From NCBI RefSeq assembly GCF_036345255.1, contig NZ_CP107783.1, positions 4,947,501 through 5,011,500 on the forward strand: a stretch of 64,000 bases of DNA, given 5' to 3'. This DNA is from Streptomyces sp. NBC_00569 (lineage in GTDB: Bacteria; Actinomycetota; Actinomycetes; Streptomycetales; Streptomycetaceae). Both the position numbers and the translations under genes were made by a program. Of this stretch, positions 44,434 to 53,049 are shown piece by piece; position 1 is the stretch's first letter; each line of letters starts with the position of its first letter. The notes under the pieces were generated by a model. It saw only the letters and a list, made by a program, of their open reading frames with translations, did not search any database and had not been told where the DNA came from.

Positions 44434-45228
44434 TCAGAGCGCTCGCCACGTCCAGGTGGTCGTCGCCTCCAGGGGGTCCACCGGGGTGACGAGGCGCGGC
44501 AGCGTGTTCAGGCCGTCCGGCGGGCCGGTCTGCGGCTCCACGCACACGGCCGCCTCCTGCTCGTCGTAGACGACGACCCACTGCTCCCGGCTCGCGACCT
44601 TGACCTCGAACCGCCCCGGCCAGGTCAGGGTCACGTCCACGCCGTCGGGCATGCCGAAGCAGTCGTCCCAGGGGCCGTCCGCGCGCTCGATCCGCCGGCC
44701 GGTGGGGAGGTGGTCGTCGCCGCGCTCCTCCTGCCAGGCCGGGGAGAAGTCGACGCGCACGCCGTCCGCGGAGCCGTCGAGGGTCCGGTTGAACCAGGGG
44801 TGCCAGCCGGCCTGCGCGGGGAACGAGTCGCCGTACGTCTCGATGCCGAGCGTCAGCGTGAGCGAGTCCTCGGTGAGGCGCACCATCTGGGTGACCCGGC
44901 CGGGCCAGGGCCAGGGCTCGGCGAGGTCGTACGTGAAGACGGCGTCGTCGGCGCTCGCGCGGGCGGTCGTCCACTCGGCGTCGCGGGCGAAGCCGTGGAT
45001 GGCGTGGGGCGGCGAGTTCAGGGGCATCCGGTACGTCTGCCCGCCGTCCCGGAACCTGCCGTCCCTGACCCGGCCGCACCACGGCACCATCGGGAAGCAG
45101 CCGTACCGCTCCCCCTGCCGGAGGAGTTCGGTGCCGCCGATGCGCAGGCTGCTCACGCGGCAGCCGTTGCCCGGCTGCACGGTCACTTCCGCGTCACCCG
45201 CGGTCAGCGTCGTTTCCTGGATAGTCAC
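44434..45228 (-). CDS. Aldose 1-epimerase family protein
   Basis: This 264-residue beta-sandwich enzyme has the galactose-mutarotase-like features FPMVPWCGRVRDGRF, the catalytic His in PHAIHGFARDAEW, QAGWHPWFNR with the second His, and the general base Glu in CVEPQTGPPDGLN. The divergence from GalM suggests a D-hexose-6-phosphate or other sugar mutarotase specificity. The product is cytosolic. Confidence 0.9.
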   Translation of the reverse strand: MTIQETTLTAGDAEVTVQPGNGCRVSSLRIGGTELLRQGERYGCFPMVPWCGRVRDGRFRDGGQTYRMPLNSPPHAIHGFARDAEWTTARASADDAVFTYDLAEPWPWPGRVTQMVRLTEDSLTLTLGIETYGDSFPAQAGWHPWFNRTLDGSADGVRVDFSPAWQEERGDDHLPTGRRIERADGPWDDCFGMPDGVDVTLTWPGRFEVKVASREQWVVVYDEQEAAVCVEPQTGPPDGLNTLPRLVTPVDPLEATTTWTWRAL

Positions 45229-45248
45229 GGGCCGACCTTACTTTTGGA

Positions 45249-46073
45249 TCAGCGCCGGCGGCGCAGTACCCGGCCGACGACGATCGCGGACGCGACCACG
45301 ACGGCGGCGGCGGGCGCGGCCCAGCGCAGCGTGGCGGTGGCCGTCGTGGACTCCGGCGCGGGCACCGGGGCGTAGCGGCCGCGCGGCGGCGCGTGGTCGA
45401 CCTCCTCGGCGCTGCGGCCGATCATGGTGCGGCGGGCGTGGGCGGCCTCGGCGGGCGGCACGTCGGCGTCGAACCCGGCGTCTTCGCCGGCCGCGTCGGC
45501 TTCGGGTTCCAGCTTCGCGAAGGGGGCGAGCGAGGGCGGCGGGATCTCGGTCTCGAAGACGGAGGCGTCGGAGTCGTCGGAGTCGTCGGTGGAGTCCCCC
45601 GCGTCCCTCTCGTCCGCAGTACGGGCCGCGTCCTCCGCCCCCGGGTCCGTGCCCGGTTCCGCCACCGTGCCGAGTGCCTCCGCGAAACGGGTCAGGAGGC
45701 GGCGCACCGCGGACTGCACGGCGTCGTCGGGAAGTTCGGCGACCCGGCCGTCCCCGCTGCCCGACACCACGAACGTGACCTTGGAACCGCCGGACGCCGC
45801 GGCGACCCGTACCGTCACCGCGAACTTCACGGAACCGGTCCCACGCGCCTCGGTACCGTCGCCCTCGACCGCGAACGCCCCGGTCTCCGTCTCGGTGACA
45901 CGCAGGGAGCCGCGGTAGGTGATGGTGTGGCCGCCGATGCGGAGCTTCAGCCGGCCGCCGTCGCCGGAGGCCTCCCGCTGAAGTCCGGGCACCGCCCGCG
46001 CCACCAACTCGGGGGCCGCCAGCGCGCCCCTCAACGACTCCGCCGGAACCGGAACGAACACCTCATGCTCCAT
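45249..46073 (-). CDS. SRPBCC/CoxG-like protein with C-terminal membrane anchor
   Basis: This 274-residue protein has an N-terminal START-like domain (about 1-150; MEHEVFVPVPAESLRGALAAPELVARAVPGLQ, KVTFVVSGSGDGRVAEL) of the carbon monoxide dehydrogenase subunit G type. An acidic, disordered linker (DSTDDSDDSDAS) and a C-terminal helix ending VVGRVLRRRR follow. CoxG proteins anchor dehydrogenase assembly to the membrane, but no CO dehydrogenase genes are near, so the role is open. The ATG at 46073 is preferred to longer starts. Confidence 0.85.
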   Translation of the reverse strand: MEHEVFVPVPAESLRGALAAPELVARAVPGLQREASGDGGRLKLRIGGHTITYRGSLRVTETETGAFAVEGDGTEARGTGSVKFAVTVRVAAASGGSKVTFVVSGSGDGRVAELPDDAVQSAVRRLLTRFAEALGTVAEPGTDPGAEDAARTADERDAGDSTDDSDDSDASVFETEIPPPSLAPFAKLEPEADAAGEDAGFDADVPPAEAAHARRTMIGRSAEEVDHAPPRGRYAPVPAPESTTATATLRWAAPAAAVVVASAIVVGRVLRRRR

Positions 46074-46126
46074 GCCGCCCGAGCCTACCCACGCCCGGCC
46101 CCACGCGTCCCGTCTTCGGCCCGTAC

Positions 46127-47788
46127 TCAGTCGGCGTACCGCGGATGAATCAAGGTCGACGGCGCGAGTCCGGTGATCCTCGAGCGCTCCGCCGCCCGCA
46201 CCCGCTCGCGCGGCACGGCCCCCTCCGGCGGCGGTCGCGGGCCCGCGAGCTCGAACCCCCAGTCGCTCGGCGCCCGCGTCCCGTCGAGCGTCCGGTCGGG
46301 CCCGTCGGCGATCCCGGTGAGCCGGTCCCACGCCCCGTGCCGCCGCCCGGCCGGGGCCGGCGGTGCGCCCGTGCCCACCCAGTACGGCACCGTCCGCAGG
46401 CCCGCCGCGCGCAGCGTGGTGTCGACCGTCCAGAACACGCGGGGCCGCGACGACAGCGACCCGGCGTGCACGGCGAGCCGCCCGTCCGGGGCGAGGACCT
46501 GGGCCGCCAGGCCGTAGAACTCCTGCGCGTACAGCTTCGTGCTGGCCGTGATCCCGGGGTCGGGCAGATCGGAGATCACCACGTCGTACGGGGTGTGGGG
46601 CCCGCGCAGCCAGCGGAAGGCGTCCTGCGTCACGGCCCGCACGCGCGGGTCTGCGTAGACGTGCCCGTTGAGCGCGCTGAGCGGCGGATCGTTTCTCGCG
46701 AGGCGTACGACGCCCGGGTCGATCTCCACGATGTCCACCTGCCGCACCCCGGGGAAGCGCAGGACCTCGCGGGCGGCGAGGCCGTCACCGCCGCCGAGGA
46801 TGAGCACGCGCGCGTGCGGTCCGTCCATCGCGGGCCGCACGAGGGCCTCGTGGTAGCGCCGCTGGTCGCGGCCGCTGACGCGCAGGCGCCCGTCGAGGTA
46901 GAGGTTGAGCGGTTCGTGTTTCCCGCCGGTGACGACGACCTCCTGTACGCCGGTCTGGACGGCGACGCGTACGTCCTTGCCGTACATGGCCTGCCGGGCG
47001 GCCCGCTCGAAGTCGTCGACGAGGGCCGCGGCGCAGGCGAGCAGGCCCAGCACGACCAGGTTCGCCACGAGGAGCGTCCAGCGGCCGCGGCGTGTGAGAT
47101 CCCTGCGGAACAGGCCGAGCACGAGGGCGCCGCCCGCGAGCGCGTTGACCGCGCCGGTCAGCAGCGCGCCCGTCAGCTGCCCGAGCATCGGCAGCAGCAG
47201 GAACGGGAAGGCGAGCCCGCCGACGAGCGCGCCCACGTAGTCGGCGGCGAACAGGTCGGCGACGGCGCCGCCGGGGTCCTGCCGCCTGATGCGCTGGATG
47301 AGCACCATCAGGAGGGGCACTTCGGCCCCGATGAGCACACCGATGGCGAGGGAGAACCCGACGAGCATGTAGCGCGAGCCGCCCGCCCAGGATCCGCCCC
47401 AGTCGCCGGTCCACGCGAACACCGCGTACAGCGCCATCGCACTGCACCCGCCGACCAGCGCGAGCGCGGCCTCGACCGCACCGAACCCGGCGGCGGCCCG
47501 CAGCCGCAGCCGTTTGGCCCCGAGCGAGCCGATGCCCATGGCGAAGACCATCACGGACAGGACGACGGACGCCTGGGTGACCGAGTCGCCGATCAAGTAC
47601 GAGGCCAGCGCGACCAGTTCGAGTTCGTACACGAGTCCGCAGGCCGCGCAGAGGAAGACGCCCGCGAGCACGAGGAACCGCCCCGTCGCCTGCTTCACGG
47701 GGAGAGGGGGCACGGGAAGGGGTGCCCTGCCCTCCTCGCTCCGGGCGCGCGGAACGCCGGACGGGACGGGGGTGCGCGGCTCGATCAC
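46127..47788 (-). CDS. Membrane-bound polyamine aminopropyltransferase (spermidine synthase-like)
   Basis: In this 553-residue protein the N-terminal ~230 residues form about seven membrane helices with conserved glycine-rich turns ([39 protein letters not shown]). The C-terminal half is a Rossmann methyltransferase-like SpeE domain: [33 protein letters not shown] and [10 protein letters not shown]. The conserved D-x-P-D-P motif suits aminopropyl transfer. The membrane fusion is common in actinobacteria. The amine substrate is unproven. Confidence 0.9.
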   Translation of the reverse strand: MIEPRTPVPSGVPRARSEEGRAPLPVPPLPVKQATGRFLVLAGVFLCAACGLVYELELVALASYLIGDSVTQASVVLSVMVFAMGIGSLGAKRLRLRAAAGFGAVEAALALVGGCSAMALYAVFAWTGDWGGSWAGGSRYMLVGFSLAIGVLIGAEVPLLMVLIQRIRRQDPGGAVADLFAADYVGALVGGLAFPFLLLPMLGQLTGALLTGAVNALAGGALVLGLFRRDLTRRGRWTLLVANLVVLGLLACAAALVDDFERAARQAMYGKDVRVAVQTGVQEVVVTGGKHEPLNLYLDGRLRVSGRDQRRYHEALVRPAMDGPHARVLILGGGDGLAAREVLRFPGVRQVDIVEIDPGVVRLARNDPPLSALNGHVYADPRVRAVTQDAFRWLRGPHTPYDVVISDLPDPGITASTKLYAQEFYGLAAQVLAPDGRLAVHAGSLSSRPRVFWTVDTTLRAAGLRTVPYWVGTGAPPAPAGRRHGAWDRLTGIADGPDRTLDGTRAPSDWGFELAGPRPPPEGAVPRERVRAAERSRITGLAPSTLIHPRYAD

Positions 47789-47878
47789 GTTGCGAACGCT
47801 ACGTCACCGCGCAACTCCGCCCAGTCACCCACACGTGTGGAAATGGGCCCGTTCGCGCATGCATGGCGGCCCATGGCG

Positions 47879-48400
47879 TCACAGCATCGCGGCCGGGGTC
47901 CGCACGCCCACCCGGGTCCGGGTGACGACGAGTTGGCCCTCCTGCGGATAGGCGTGCCAGGTGCGCCAGCGCACCTGACCGTCCTGCCGGTGGGCGAGCA
48001 GCGCGGTGAAGGCGTGCGGGCTGCCGGGGAACACCCCGGCGAGTCCGTTGGGGTGGTCGGACACCAGCGCGATGAGTTCCTGTGCGCGGCCCGCGAACGA
48101 GCCCTCGGAGAGGGTCTCGACGTGTGCCGCGAATTCGTACTCCCAGTCGCCGACGCGCTTGGCGACGCCGAGCGGCAGCGGGGTGCTGCTGCCCGGGATA
48201 CAGGCGACGGTCTCGGAGCAGCTGCCCTGCTCCTCCTCCAGGAGGACCTGGTGCGAGGCGCCGAGGAGTCTCAACTGGAGCTTGGCACCGGCGAGTTCGA
48301 GATCGAGCGCGGCGAGCGCGGGCAGCGGTTCGCGACCGAGTGCCCAGGCCAGGTCGTCCGCGCGCGTGTCGGTGTAGGCGGTGTTCAGGGTCGTGAGCAT
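47879..48400 (-). CDS. DUF2617 family protein
   Basis: This 173-residue protein begins MLTTLNTAYTDTRADDLAWALGREPLPAL and includes LLGASHQVLLEE and the C-terminal RWRTWHAYPQEGQLVVTRTRV. The DUF2617 family is actinobacterial and of unknown function, usually beside the spermidine-synthase-like gene, as here (gap 90 bp). The fold is probably mixed alpha/beta and cytosolic. Confidence 0.9.
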   Translation of the reverse strand: MLTTLNTAYTDTRADDLAWALGREPLPALAALDLELAGAKLQLRLLGASHQVLLEEEQGSCSETVACIPGSSTPLPLGVAKRVGDWEYEFAAHVETLSEGSFAGRAQELIALVSDHPNGLAGVFPGSPHAFTALLAHRQDGQVRWRTWHAYPQEGQLVVTRTRVGVRTPAAML

Positions 48401-48692
48401 GGGTCGGCTCCGCTAACACGCAAAAGGAGGTGAGGCCGGCGCTGAGGGGGGAGGGCCGGCACGTGCCCACGAGAACGTACGAGGGCCGCTTTGACGGTTA
48501 AGAGGGAATCATGAACGGTGGCACCACCACAGCGTTTTTACCCAACTTCGCCGGGTTTCCATCCCCTCCGGGGACGCACAGCTCAACTGTTCAACTTCTC
48601 CGGGCAACTTGCGTACCGTTCCCGCGCAACGGACCATTCCAGGCGCATATGGCGCCCTGACCGTCGCACGCTTCTCCCGCCGTCCCCCGCAT
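48401..48692. other. Gene-free region upstream of DUF2617
   Basis: This region lies between the DUF2617 start and the next gene's terminator. I see no credible coding frame here. Codon bias is absent in all six frames. It presumably holds the DUF2617 promoter. A short low-GC run (CAGCGTTTTTACCC) lies near 48530-48545. Confidence 0.5.
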
Positions 48693-48751
48693 ACGTACGG
48701 CCCACGCGGACCGGCTGCCCCGTGTCAGCCGCCTCCCTGTGGGCCGTACGT
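48693..48751 (-). terminator. Terminator of the Gly/Cys-rich protein gene
   Basis: A perfect 13-bp stem ACGTACGGCCCAC/GTGGGCCGTACGT with a 33-nt loop lies 16 bp past the stop codon of the minus-strand gene. Confidence 0.75.
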
Positions 48752-48766
48752 GTCCTGGTGGCGCGG

Positions 48767-49099
48767 TCAGCTTCCGCCGCCGCACCCGCCCCCGCCCCCG
48801 CCCCCGCCGCCGCCGCCGCAGGAGGACCCGCCTCCGCAGGAGCTTGAGCCCCCGCACGAGGATCCGCCGCCGCAGGAGTGCCCGTGGTGTCCGCCGGAGC
48901 TCCCCGACGAGCAGGAGGACCCGCCCACCGCTCCGCCGCCGCCGGCCCACCAGCTGCTGCGGGAGCGGCCCGACCGGCCCTTGCTCAGTGATGTCTTCCC
49001 GCTCCGCGCCTTGCCCGAGCCTCCCGCGGACGACACGGCCACGACGATGCCCACGATCACAAGTCCAAAGATGATGGCTCCGATGATCACGGCCCTCAC
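48767..49099 (-). CDS. Small Gly/Ser/Cys-rich single-pass membrane protein
   Basis: This 110-residue protein has a transmembrane helix at residues ~3-25 (AVIIGAIIFGLVIVGIVVAVS) and a basic Ser/Lys/Arg segment. The tail of about 55 residues is almost purely Gly, Ser, Cys and His (SCGGGSSCGG repeats, HHGHSC). Seven or so Cys residues and His could bind metal or form disulfides. Related proteins occur next to DUF2617 in other streptomycetes. The function is unknown. Its promoter lies in the strip before the integrated element. Confidence 0.75.
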   Translation of the reverse strand: MRAVIIGAIIFGLVIVGIVVAVSSAGGSGKARSGKTSLSKGRSGRSRSSWWAGGGGAVGGSSCSSGSSGGHHGHSCGGGSSCGGSSSCGGGSSCGGGGGGGGGGGCGGGS

Positions 49100-49169
49100 C
49101 TTCCTCTCATTCCCCCGAGAACGCCCCCGTCGGGCGTGACTCGGGGATTCCCGGGCCTGCGCCCCGTCA

Positions 49170-49196
49170 AAGCAGAGTTGAGGAACTCCAGAGGTT
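49170..49196 (+). repeat. Direct repeat copy 1 (att-like site)
   Basis: It starts AAGCAGAGTTGAGG and ends CCAGAGGTT, and is identical over 27 bp to the copy at 53471-53497. It contains the small dyad GAGTT-N4-AACTC. It lies next to the integrase terminator, as attachment sites commonly do. Confidence 0.85.
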
Positions 49197-49211
49197 TCCA
49201 GATACGCGAAA

Positions 49212-49245
49212 GCCCCTGGCCTGCATCGGAAGCAGAACCAGGGGC
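49212..49245 (-). terminator. Terminator of the integrase remnant
   Basis: The stem GCCCCTGG/CCAGGGGC with an 18-nt loop is followed on the minus strand by a TTTCGC run. It sits 23 bp past the integrase stop codon and just inside the direct repeat. Confidence 0.7.
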
Positions 49246-49260
49246 GATTGACGGTCGGCC

Positions 49261-49278
49261 GGGCCGTCTATGGGCCGT
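49261..49278 (+). repeat. Second repeat pair, copy 1 (possible integrase arm site)
   Basis: GGGCCGTCTATGGGCCGT matches 17 of 18 bases of GGGCCGTCTCTGGGCCGT at 53355-53372, in the same orientation. Each lies inside the element, 64 and 98 bp from its respective 27-bp repeat. It overlaps the integrase 3' end. Arm-type binding is a guess. Confidence 0.45.
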
Positions 49279-49500
49279 GATCTTCAACATGGGGCGGCCC
49301 GAGGACTCGGTCGATGGCTCGCCGGGATCGCTCGCGGCTGTTGGGCATCAGGTGCGCGTACACCCGGAGGGTCATAGCCGGGTCAGCGTGTCCCAGGTAT
49401 TCGCTCACGGCCTTCATGCTCTCCCCGGAGCACGGAGGCGTAGAAGTGCCGCAAGGCGTGCATCCCATGGGCGCGGGCCGAGGCGTAGCGCTGCCCCTCC
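49268..49500 (-). pseudogene. Tyrosine recombinase (integrase) C-terminal remnant, frameshifted
   Basis: The last ~50 codons read ESMKAVSEYLGHADPAMTLRVYAHLMP, the terminal box of phage-type integrases with the LGH His and the catalytic Tyr of RVYAHL. Immediately upstream, in another frame, comes GMHALRHFYASVL with the H-x-x-R box. The family usually has a few extra residues (LDAGE-like) at the junction, so a short deletion has broken the frame. The N-terminal DNA-binding and first Arg domains are absent. Hence it cannot excise the element. Confidence 0.8.
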
Positions 49501-49615
49501 TCCGCCTACAGTGGCGCGCTCCATCTGGACACCATGAACCACGCCCGCTCCACGGTGTGTGGGTCGACGGCAGACGGGATGGGAGCTGGGGGTGTAGTGG
49601 GGTGAGGGTGGGGCC

Positions 49616-50764
49616 TCAGCCAGCCCGTTCACTCTGAGCAGGCACCAGTGCGCGGGGTGCCCGGGACGCGTCGGCCGTTCCTCCGGATCCCGAGCCCCGG
49701 AAGGTGCGTCGCCACAGCCGTCCCAGAGACCGGTAGAAGCGGTCCGGAAGGAACGCGGCGTCCGCGACGATCATGGCTCCGGAGAAGAGCGGCAGGCCCA
49801 GGAACACCGCGATACCCACGTGCATGCCCAACAGCATCGCCAATACGGGGTACTTGAGCCTGCCGAACAGGACGAACGGGAAGGCCACCTGCAACAGCAC
49901 GGTCAGGTAGCAGGCGATGGCGAGCAGTACGTCGTGTTCGTCCGCCATGGCGGAGAGCCCGGGCCAGGGCTGGAACACGTCGAGGTTCAGGGCGTAGTGG
50001 AGAGCGGTGCCGTTGTCCCAGGCGGCGCCCTGCACCTTGTACAGGCCTGCGGATCCGTAGAGGAAGCAGACCTGGGCGGCGATGACGAGCATGCCGCAGT
50101 TGTGCAGCACGGTGATCACTGTCAGGCGCGCGTCGCGGAGGTGGCGTCGCAGCTCGCCGGACGCCTGGTCCAGCGGAGGCCGGACCGTCTTGCCGGCGGA
50201 TGCTCGGAGCCGCGTCCTGCGCGCGTCGAGGGACCAGCGTCGGCCGCATGCGGTGACGACGAGGTAGAGGACCATGAGGAGGATGAGGGTGTCCCCTCCG
50301 TCCGTCATGTAGATCGCCCTGGCGTGGAACGACGTCACTACGACCGCGAACAGCACGGACACCGCTCTGGTCCGCCAGCCCAGCATGAACAGTGCGGAGA
50401 TGACGAGAGCTGCCGTGTAACAGACCTCGAAGTAGGCCCGGCTGTCGGACAGCGTGAGGATGCTGGCCCACCCGGTCTGGTCGAAGAGTTGCCTGGCCAG
50501 TGCCGGCGTCCACGGTGAGCCGGGACCCCAGATCTCGTTGCGGTGGGGAAACTCGCGTAGCAGGAAGGTGAGGTAGAGGAACCCGTAGCCGATGCGCAGA
50601 ACCGCCGCAGCGTACAGGGAGATGGGCCGCTCCAGCAGGAGAGTGAGGAGCCTACCGATGCGGACGGGCATTCGCTGCGGCGTGCGTGCGCTCGCCCGCT
50701 CGGTGCCGTGTCCGGGTCGCGACGGCGATGTCGCCGAAGTCGATGTCTGCTCAGCCTGCTGCAT
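49616..50764 (-). CDS. HTTM domain membrane protein (SdpB/vitamin K carboxylase-like)
   Basis: This 382-residue protein has about eight membrane helices. HTTM features are present: PISLYAAAVLRIGYGFLYLTFL, ARAIYMTDGGDTLILLMVLYLV, CGMLVIAAQVCFLYGSAGLYKVQGAAWDNGTALHYAL, LQVAFPFVLF. HTTM proteins include SdpB of the Bacillus sporulation-delaying toxin system. The start overlaps the DUF5819 gene by 14 bp, and the pair is found together in many actinobacteria. It may work in peptide maturation or lipid modification. This is inference. Confidence 0.85.
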   Translation of the reverse strand: MQQAEQTSTSATSPSRPGHGTERASARTPQRMPVRIGRLLTLLLERPISLYAAAVLRIGYGFLYLTFLLREFPHRNEIWGPGSPWTPALARQLFDQTGWASILTLSDSRAYFEVCYTAALVISALFMLGWRTRAVSVLFAVVVTSFHARAIYMTDGGDTLILLMVLYLVVTACGRRWSLDARRTRLRASAGKTVRPPLDQASGELRRHLRDARLTVITVLHNCGMLVIAAQVCFLYGSAGLYKVQGAAWDNGTALHYALNLDVFQPWPGLSAMADEHDVLLAIACYLTVLLQVAFPFVLFGRLKYPVLAMLLGMHVGIAVFLGLPLFSGAMIVADAAFLPDRFYRSLGRLWRRTFRGSGSGGTADASRAPRALVPAQSERAG

Positions 50765-51515
50765 GGCGGGCCACCTTCCACCAGGGCAGATAACGGGTGC
50801 CGGCGGGCCTTGGTGCGGCGCCGGGACCGGGGCCGCCCGCTGCGGACGGACCGGCGATGGGCAGGATGATCACCCGCAGTTGGATGGACTCGAATGCGCC
50901 GTGGCGATGGGCGGCGACGCGATCCGCTGCGATGTTGCGCAGGTATTGCTGGATCATCAGAGCGCGTTGCGAGCGCGGGCGGTCGTCGCTGCCGTGCGTT
51001 GTGAGGTAGGAATTCCAGGCCCGGCGCAGCATGTTCTGCGCTGTGTGACTCGGGAAGGGGTCGTGTTTCACTGCGGCTGTGTCGACGGCAGTCAGGTCGA
51101 ACCAGCCGCTGACCTGGGTGGTGCCGTTCGGGGCGGTGTGCATGGTCCTTGCCGAGATCTGCCGGTTGACCGACTCCGGGTCCGGGGCGAAGAGCCGCCA
51201 GTTCTGCTCGAACAACGGGAAGACCCAGGCGTTGACCTGCCGGCTGTACTGCCGGGAGAGGGGATTCGGCGGCGCCACCTGCAGGAACACCAGGAGCACG
51301 TGCGTCAGGGCGGTCGCCAGACACAGGACTACGGCGATACGAACTCCGGCCTTCAGAGCGACGGGCGGCTCTGCAGGCCCTTGGAACACAAGAGGGCTCC
51401 CGCCCCCGTTCTGTGCGGTCGGCTCGGCGCCGGTCCGGTCCGATTCGTCTGCATCCGCTGATGCCACGCCACCCTGTACGGGGGCATCCGGCCTGTCCGT
51501 CTCGACTTCTCTCAC
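50751..51515 (-). CDS. DUF5819 family (SdpA-like) membrane protein
   Basis: In this 254-residue protein a ~50-residue disordered acidic N-terminus is followed by one transmembrane helix (about 55-80, AVVLCLATALTHVLLVFLQVAP). The signature PLFEQNWRLFAPDPESVN and a C-terminal domain follow. The W-x-L/F-F-A-P-D-P motif is shared with SdpA. The GTG start is chosen for AGGAG 6 nt upstream. It partners the HTTM protein. Both are cargo of the integrated element. Confidence 0.82.
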   Translation of the reverse strand: MREVETDRPDAPVQGGVASADADESDRTGAEPTAQNGGGSPLVFQGPAEPPVALKAGVRIAVVLCLATALTHVLLVFLQVAPPNPLSRQYSRQVNAWVFPLFEQNWRLFAPDPESVNRQISARTMHTAPNGTTQVSGWFDLTAVDTAAVKHDPFPSHTAQNMLRRAWNSYLTTHGSDDRPRSQRALMIQQYLRNIAADRVAAHRHGAFESIQLRVIILPIAGPSAAGGPGPGAAPRPAGTRYLPWWKVARHAAG

Positions 51516-51716
51516 CTGCTTCTCCTGAACTTCTAGCGGCGGCGCGCGACGGAATCGATGATGATCCGCGCCGCGCGCCGCCCGTCCTACTCCCGCACGC
51601 GGGCGGCTGCCCCCGAGCAGGCACCCCCGCCGGACGGTTCCATCACGTGATGCGGCTACGCCTTCGCGAACCGCAGGTCGTGCGGGAATCGCTCCCGTGC
51701 CGCGCCGACCATCGCG

Positions 51717-52979
51717 CTAGGCAGCATCACAGCCGTAGCCGTCGTCCTTGCCGCCATAGCCGCTGTCGCCATACCCCTTGTGCTTATGGGGCTTGCAGTC
51801 GTGGTCGTGGCCACCTGTGGTTCCGCCGGTCGTTTCGCCGGTGGTCTCGCCGGTGGTCTCGCCGGTGGTCTCGCCGGTGGTCTCGCCGGTGGTCTCGCCG
51901 GTGGTCTCGCCGGTGGTGGTGCCCGTGGTCTCACCCGTCGTGGTACCGGTCGTGGTGCCCGTGGTCTCACCCGTCGTGGTACCGGTCGTGGTGCCCGTGG
52001 TCTCACCCGTCGTGGTACCGGTCGTGGTGCCCGTGGTCTCACCCGTCGTGGTACCGGTCGTGGTGCCCGTGGTCTCACCCGTCGTGGTACCGGTCGTGGT
52101 GCCCGTGGTCTCACCCGTCGTGGTACCGGTCGTGGTGCCCGTGGTCTCACCCGTCGTGGCGCCCGTGGTCTCACCCGTCGTGGCAGACCCGCAACCCGAC
52201 AGACCGATCGTGTTGGAGTCCAGCGTCACGGCGCCGTCACCGCGTAGGCCCGCATCGGCCAGCAGCCGGCCGTTGATGGTCGCCCCCGTGGTGGCGGTGA
52301 TCGAGGTGTCGGCCAAGATGGTGCCCACGAAAGTGGAGTTGGTACCGAGTGTGGCCGAGCTGCCGACCTGCCAGTACACGTTGCACGGCGAGGCGCCGTT
52401 GATGAAGCTCACTGTGCTGTTGTCTGCCGTCGTCAGCGTCGAACCGATCTGGAACACCCAGACGGCATCGGGGTTGCCCTGGGCGTCCAGGGTGAGTGTG
52501 TCGGTGATCCCGGCGGAGACGTCCGCCTTGTAGAGGCCCGGCGTCAGCGTCTGGCCACCGAACTCATGGGGATCGTCGTTGTACTCCTCGGTCGGCGAAG
52601 TCTGTCCGGCGGCCGAGTTGTACGCCGTATTCAGGTCGGTCTTGGCTTGGCCCGCGACCTCATCGGCAGAGTGCAGAGTCCCGGGCGGGGTCACAATGCC
52701 GGGCCCGGTCGGGGTCGTAGGGAAGAACCCGGTGATGGCCGTCCCGGGGCTCACGCCGACGTTGAGACCGTTGACCACCGTGGGACCGGTGTTGGTGACC
52801 GTGGCGCCGGCCAGTACTCCGAAACTGTCTGCCGTGCCCAGAAGCACAGCATCGGCAGCAGCGTTTGCGCGTGTCGGCGTCATCGCGAGTACGGCAGCGG
52901 CGAGCACCACGGCCGTCACCGCCGCGAGCCACACCGAAAATGTGCGCCGAAGAGGCGCGTCAGGGATATGCAGCGTCAT
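51717..52979 (-). CDS. Ice-binding-like (DUF3494) secreted protein with Thr/Gly repeat stalk and metal-binding tail
   Basis: This 420-residue precursor has a signal peptide ending near ANAAA (residue 41). A DUF3494 domain at ~42-265 follows (LLGTADSFGVLAGATVTNTGPTVVNGLNVGVSPG, then VFQIGSTLTTADNS and NSTFVGTILADTSITATTGATINGRLLA). Then comes ~120 residues of TGTTTGTTTGET repeats and a His/Asp/Cys-rich end (HDHDCKPHKHKGYGDSGYGG). DUF3494 covers ice-binding proteins and adhesins. A soil streptomycete may use it as an adhesin. No LPxTG anchor is present. Codon-level repeats make it prone to length variation. Confidence 0.85.
   Translation of the reverse strand: MTLHIPDAPLRRTFSVWLAAVTAVVLAAAVLAMTPTRANAAADAVLLGTADSFGVLAGATVTNTGPTVVNGLNVGVSPGTAITGFFPTTPTGPGIVTPPGTLHSADEVAGQAKTDLNTAYNSAAGQTSPTEEYNDDPHEFGGQTLTPGLYKADVSAGITDTLTLDAQGNPDAVWVFQIGSTLTTADNSTVSFINGASPCNVYWQVGSSATLGTNSTFVGTILADTSITATTGATINGRLLADAGLRGDGAVTLDSNTIGLSGCGSATTGETTGATTGETTGTTTGTTTGETTGTTTGTTTGETTGTTTGTTTGETTGTTTGTTTGETTGTTTGTTTGETTGTTTGTTTGETTGTTTGETTGETTGETTGETTGETTGETTGETTGGTTGGHDHDCKPHKHKGYGDSGYGGKDDGYGCDAA
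51830..52180 (-). repeat. Coding tandem repeats (12-bp and 36-bp units) in the ice-binding-like protein
   Basis: A 12-bp unit (GGTGGTCTCGCC on the plus strand, encoding GETT) is repeated about seven times. It is followed by six near-identical 36-bp units encoding TGTTTGTTTGET. The six units show almost no drift at third positions, which suggests recent expansion or conversion. Confidence 0.9.
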
Positions 52980-53020
52980 TGAGGGGGCAACTCCTTGGGG
53001 AGGATGATCATGGAGATTCC

Positions 53021-53049
53021 CAGCCGCGCAGAATAGGATTCTGCGGCTG
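53021..53049 (-). other. Hairpin in the leader of the ice-binding-like gene
   Basis: CAGCCGCGCAGAAT/ATTCTGCGGCTG forms a long stem with a two-base bulge and a 3-nt AGG loop. It ends 42 bp before the start codon, within the probable 5' UTR. It could be a regulatory structure. The function is not known. Confidence 0.5.

Noticed and set aside
49170..49196. tRNA 3' end at the attachment site
   Set aside because: No cloverleaf, T-loop or acceptor stem could be drawn around either copy of the 27-bp repeat.
49268..49468. Intact small integrase gene
   Set aside because: It has only the C-terminal box. The HALRH box is in another frame and the N-terminal half is missing, so it is a remnant.
51830..52180. 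CRISPR-like array
   Set aside because: The repeats are directly abutting, have no unique spacers, and lie in frame within a protein as TGTTTGTTTGET units.
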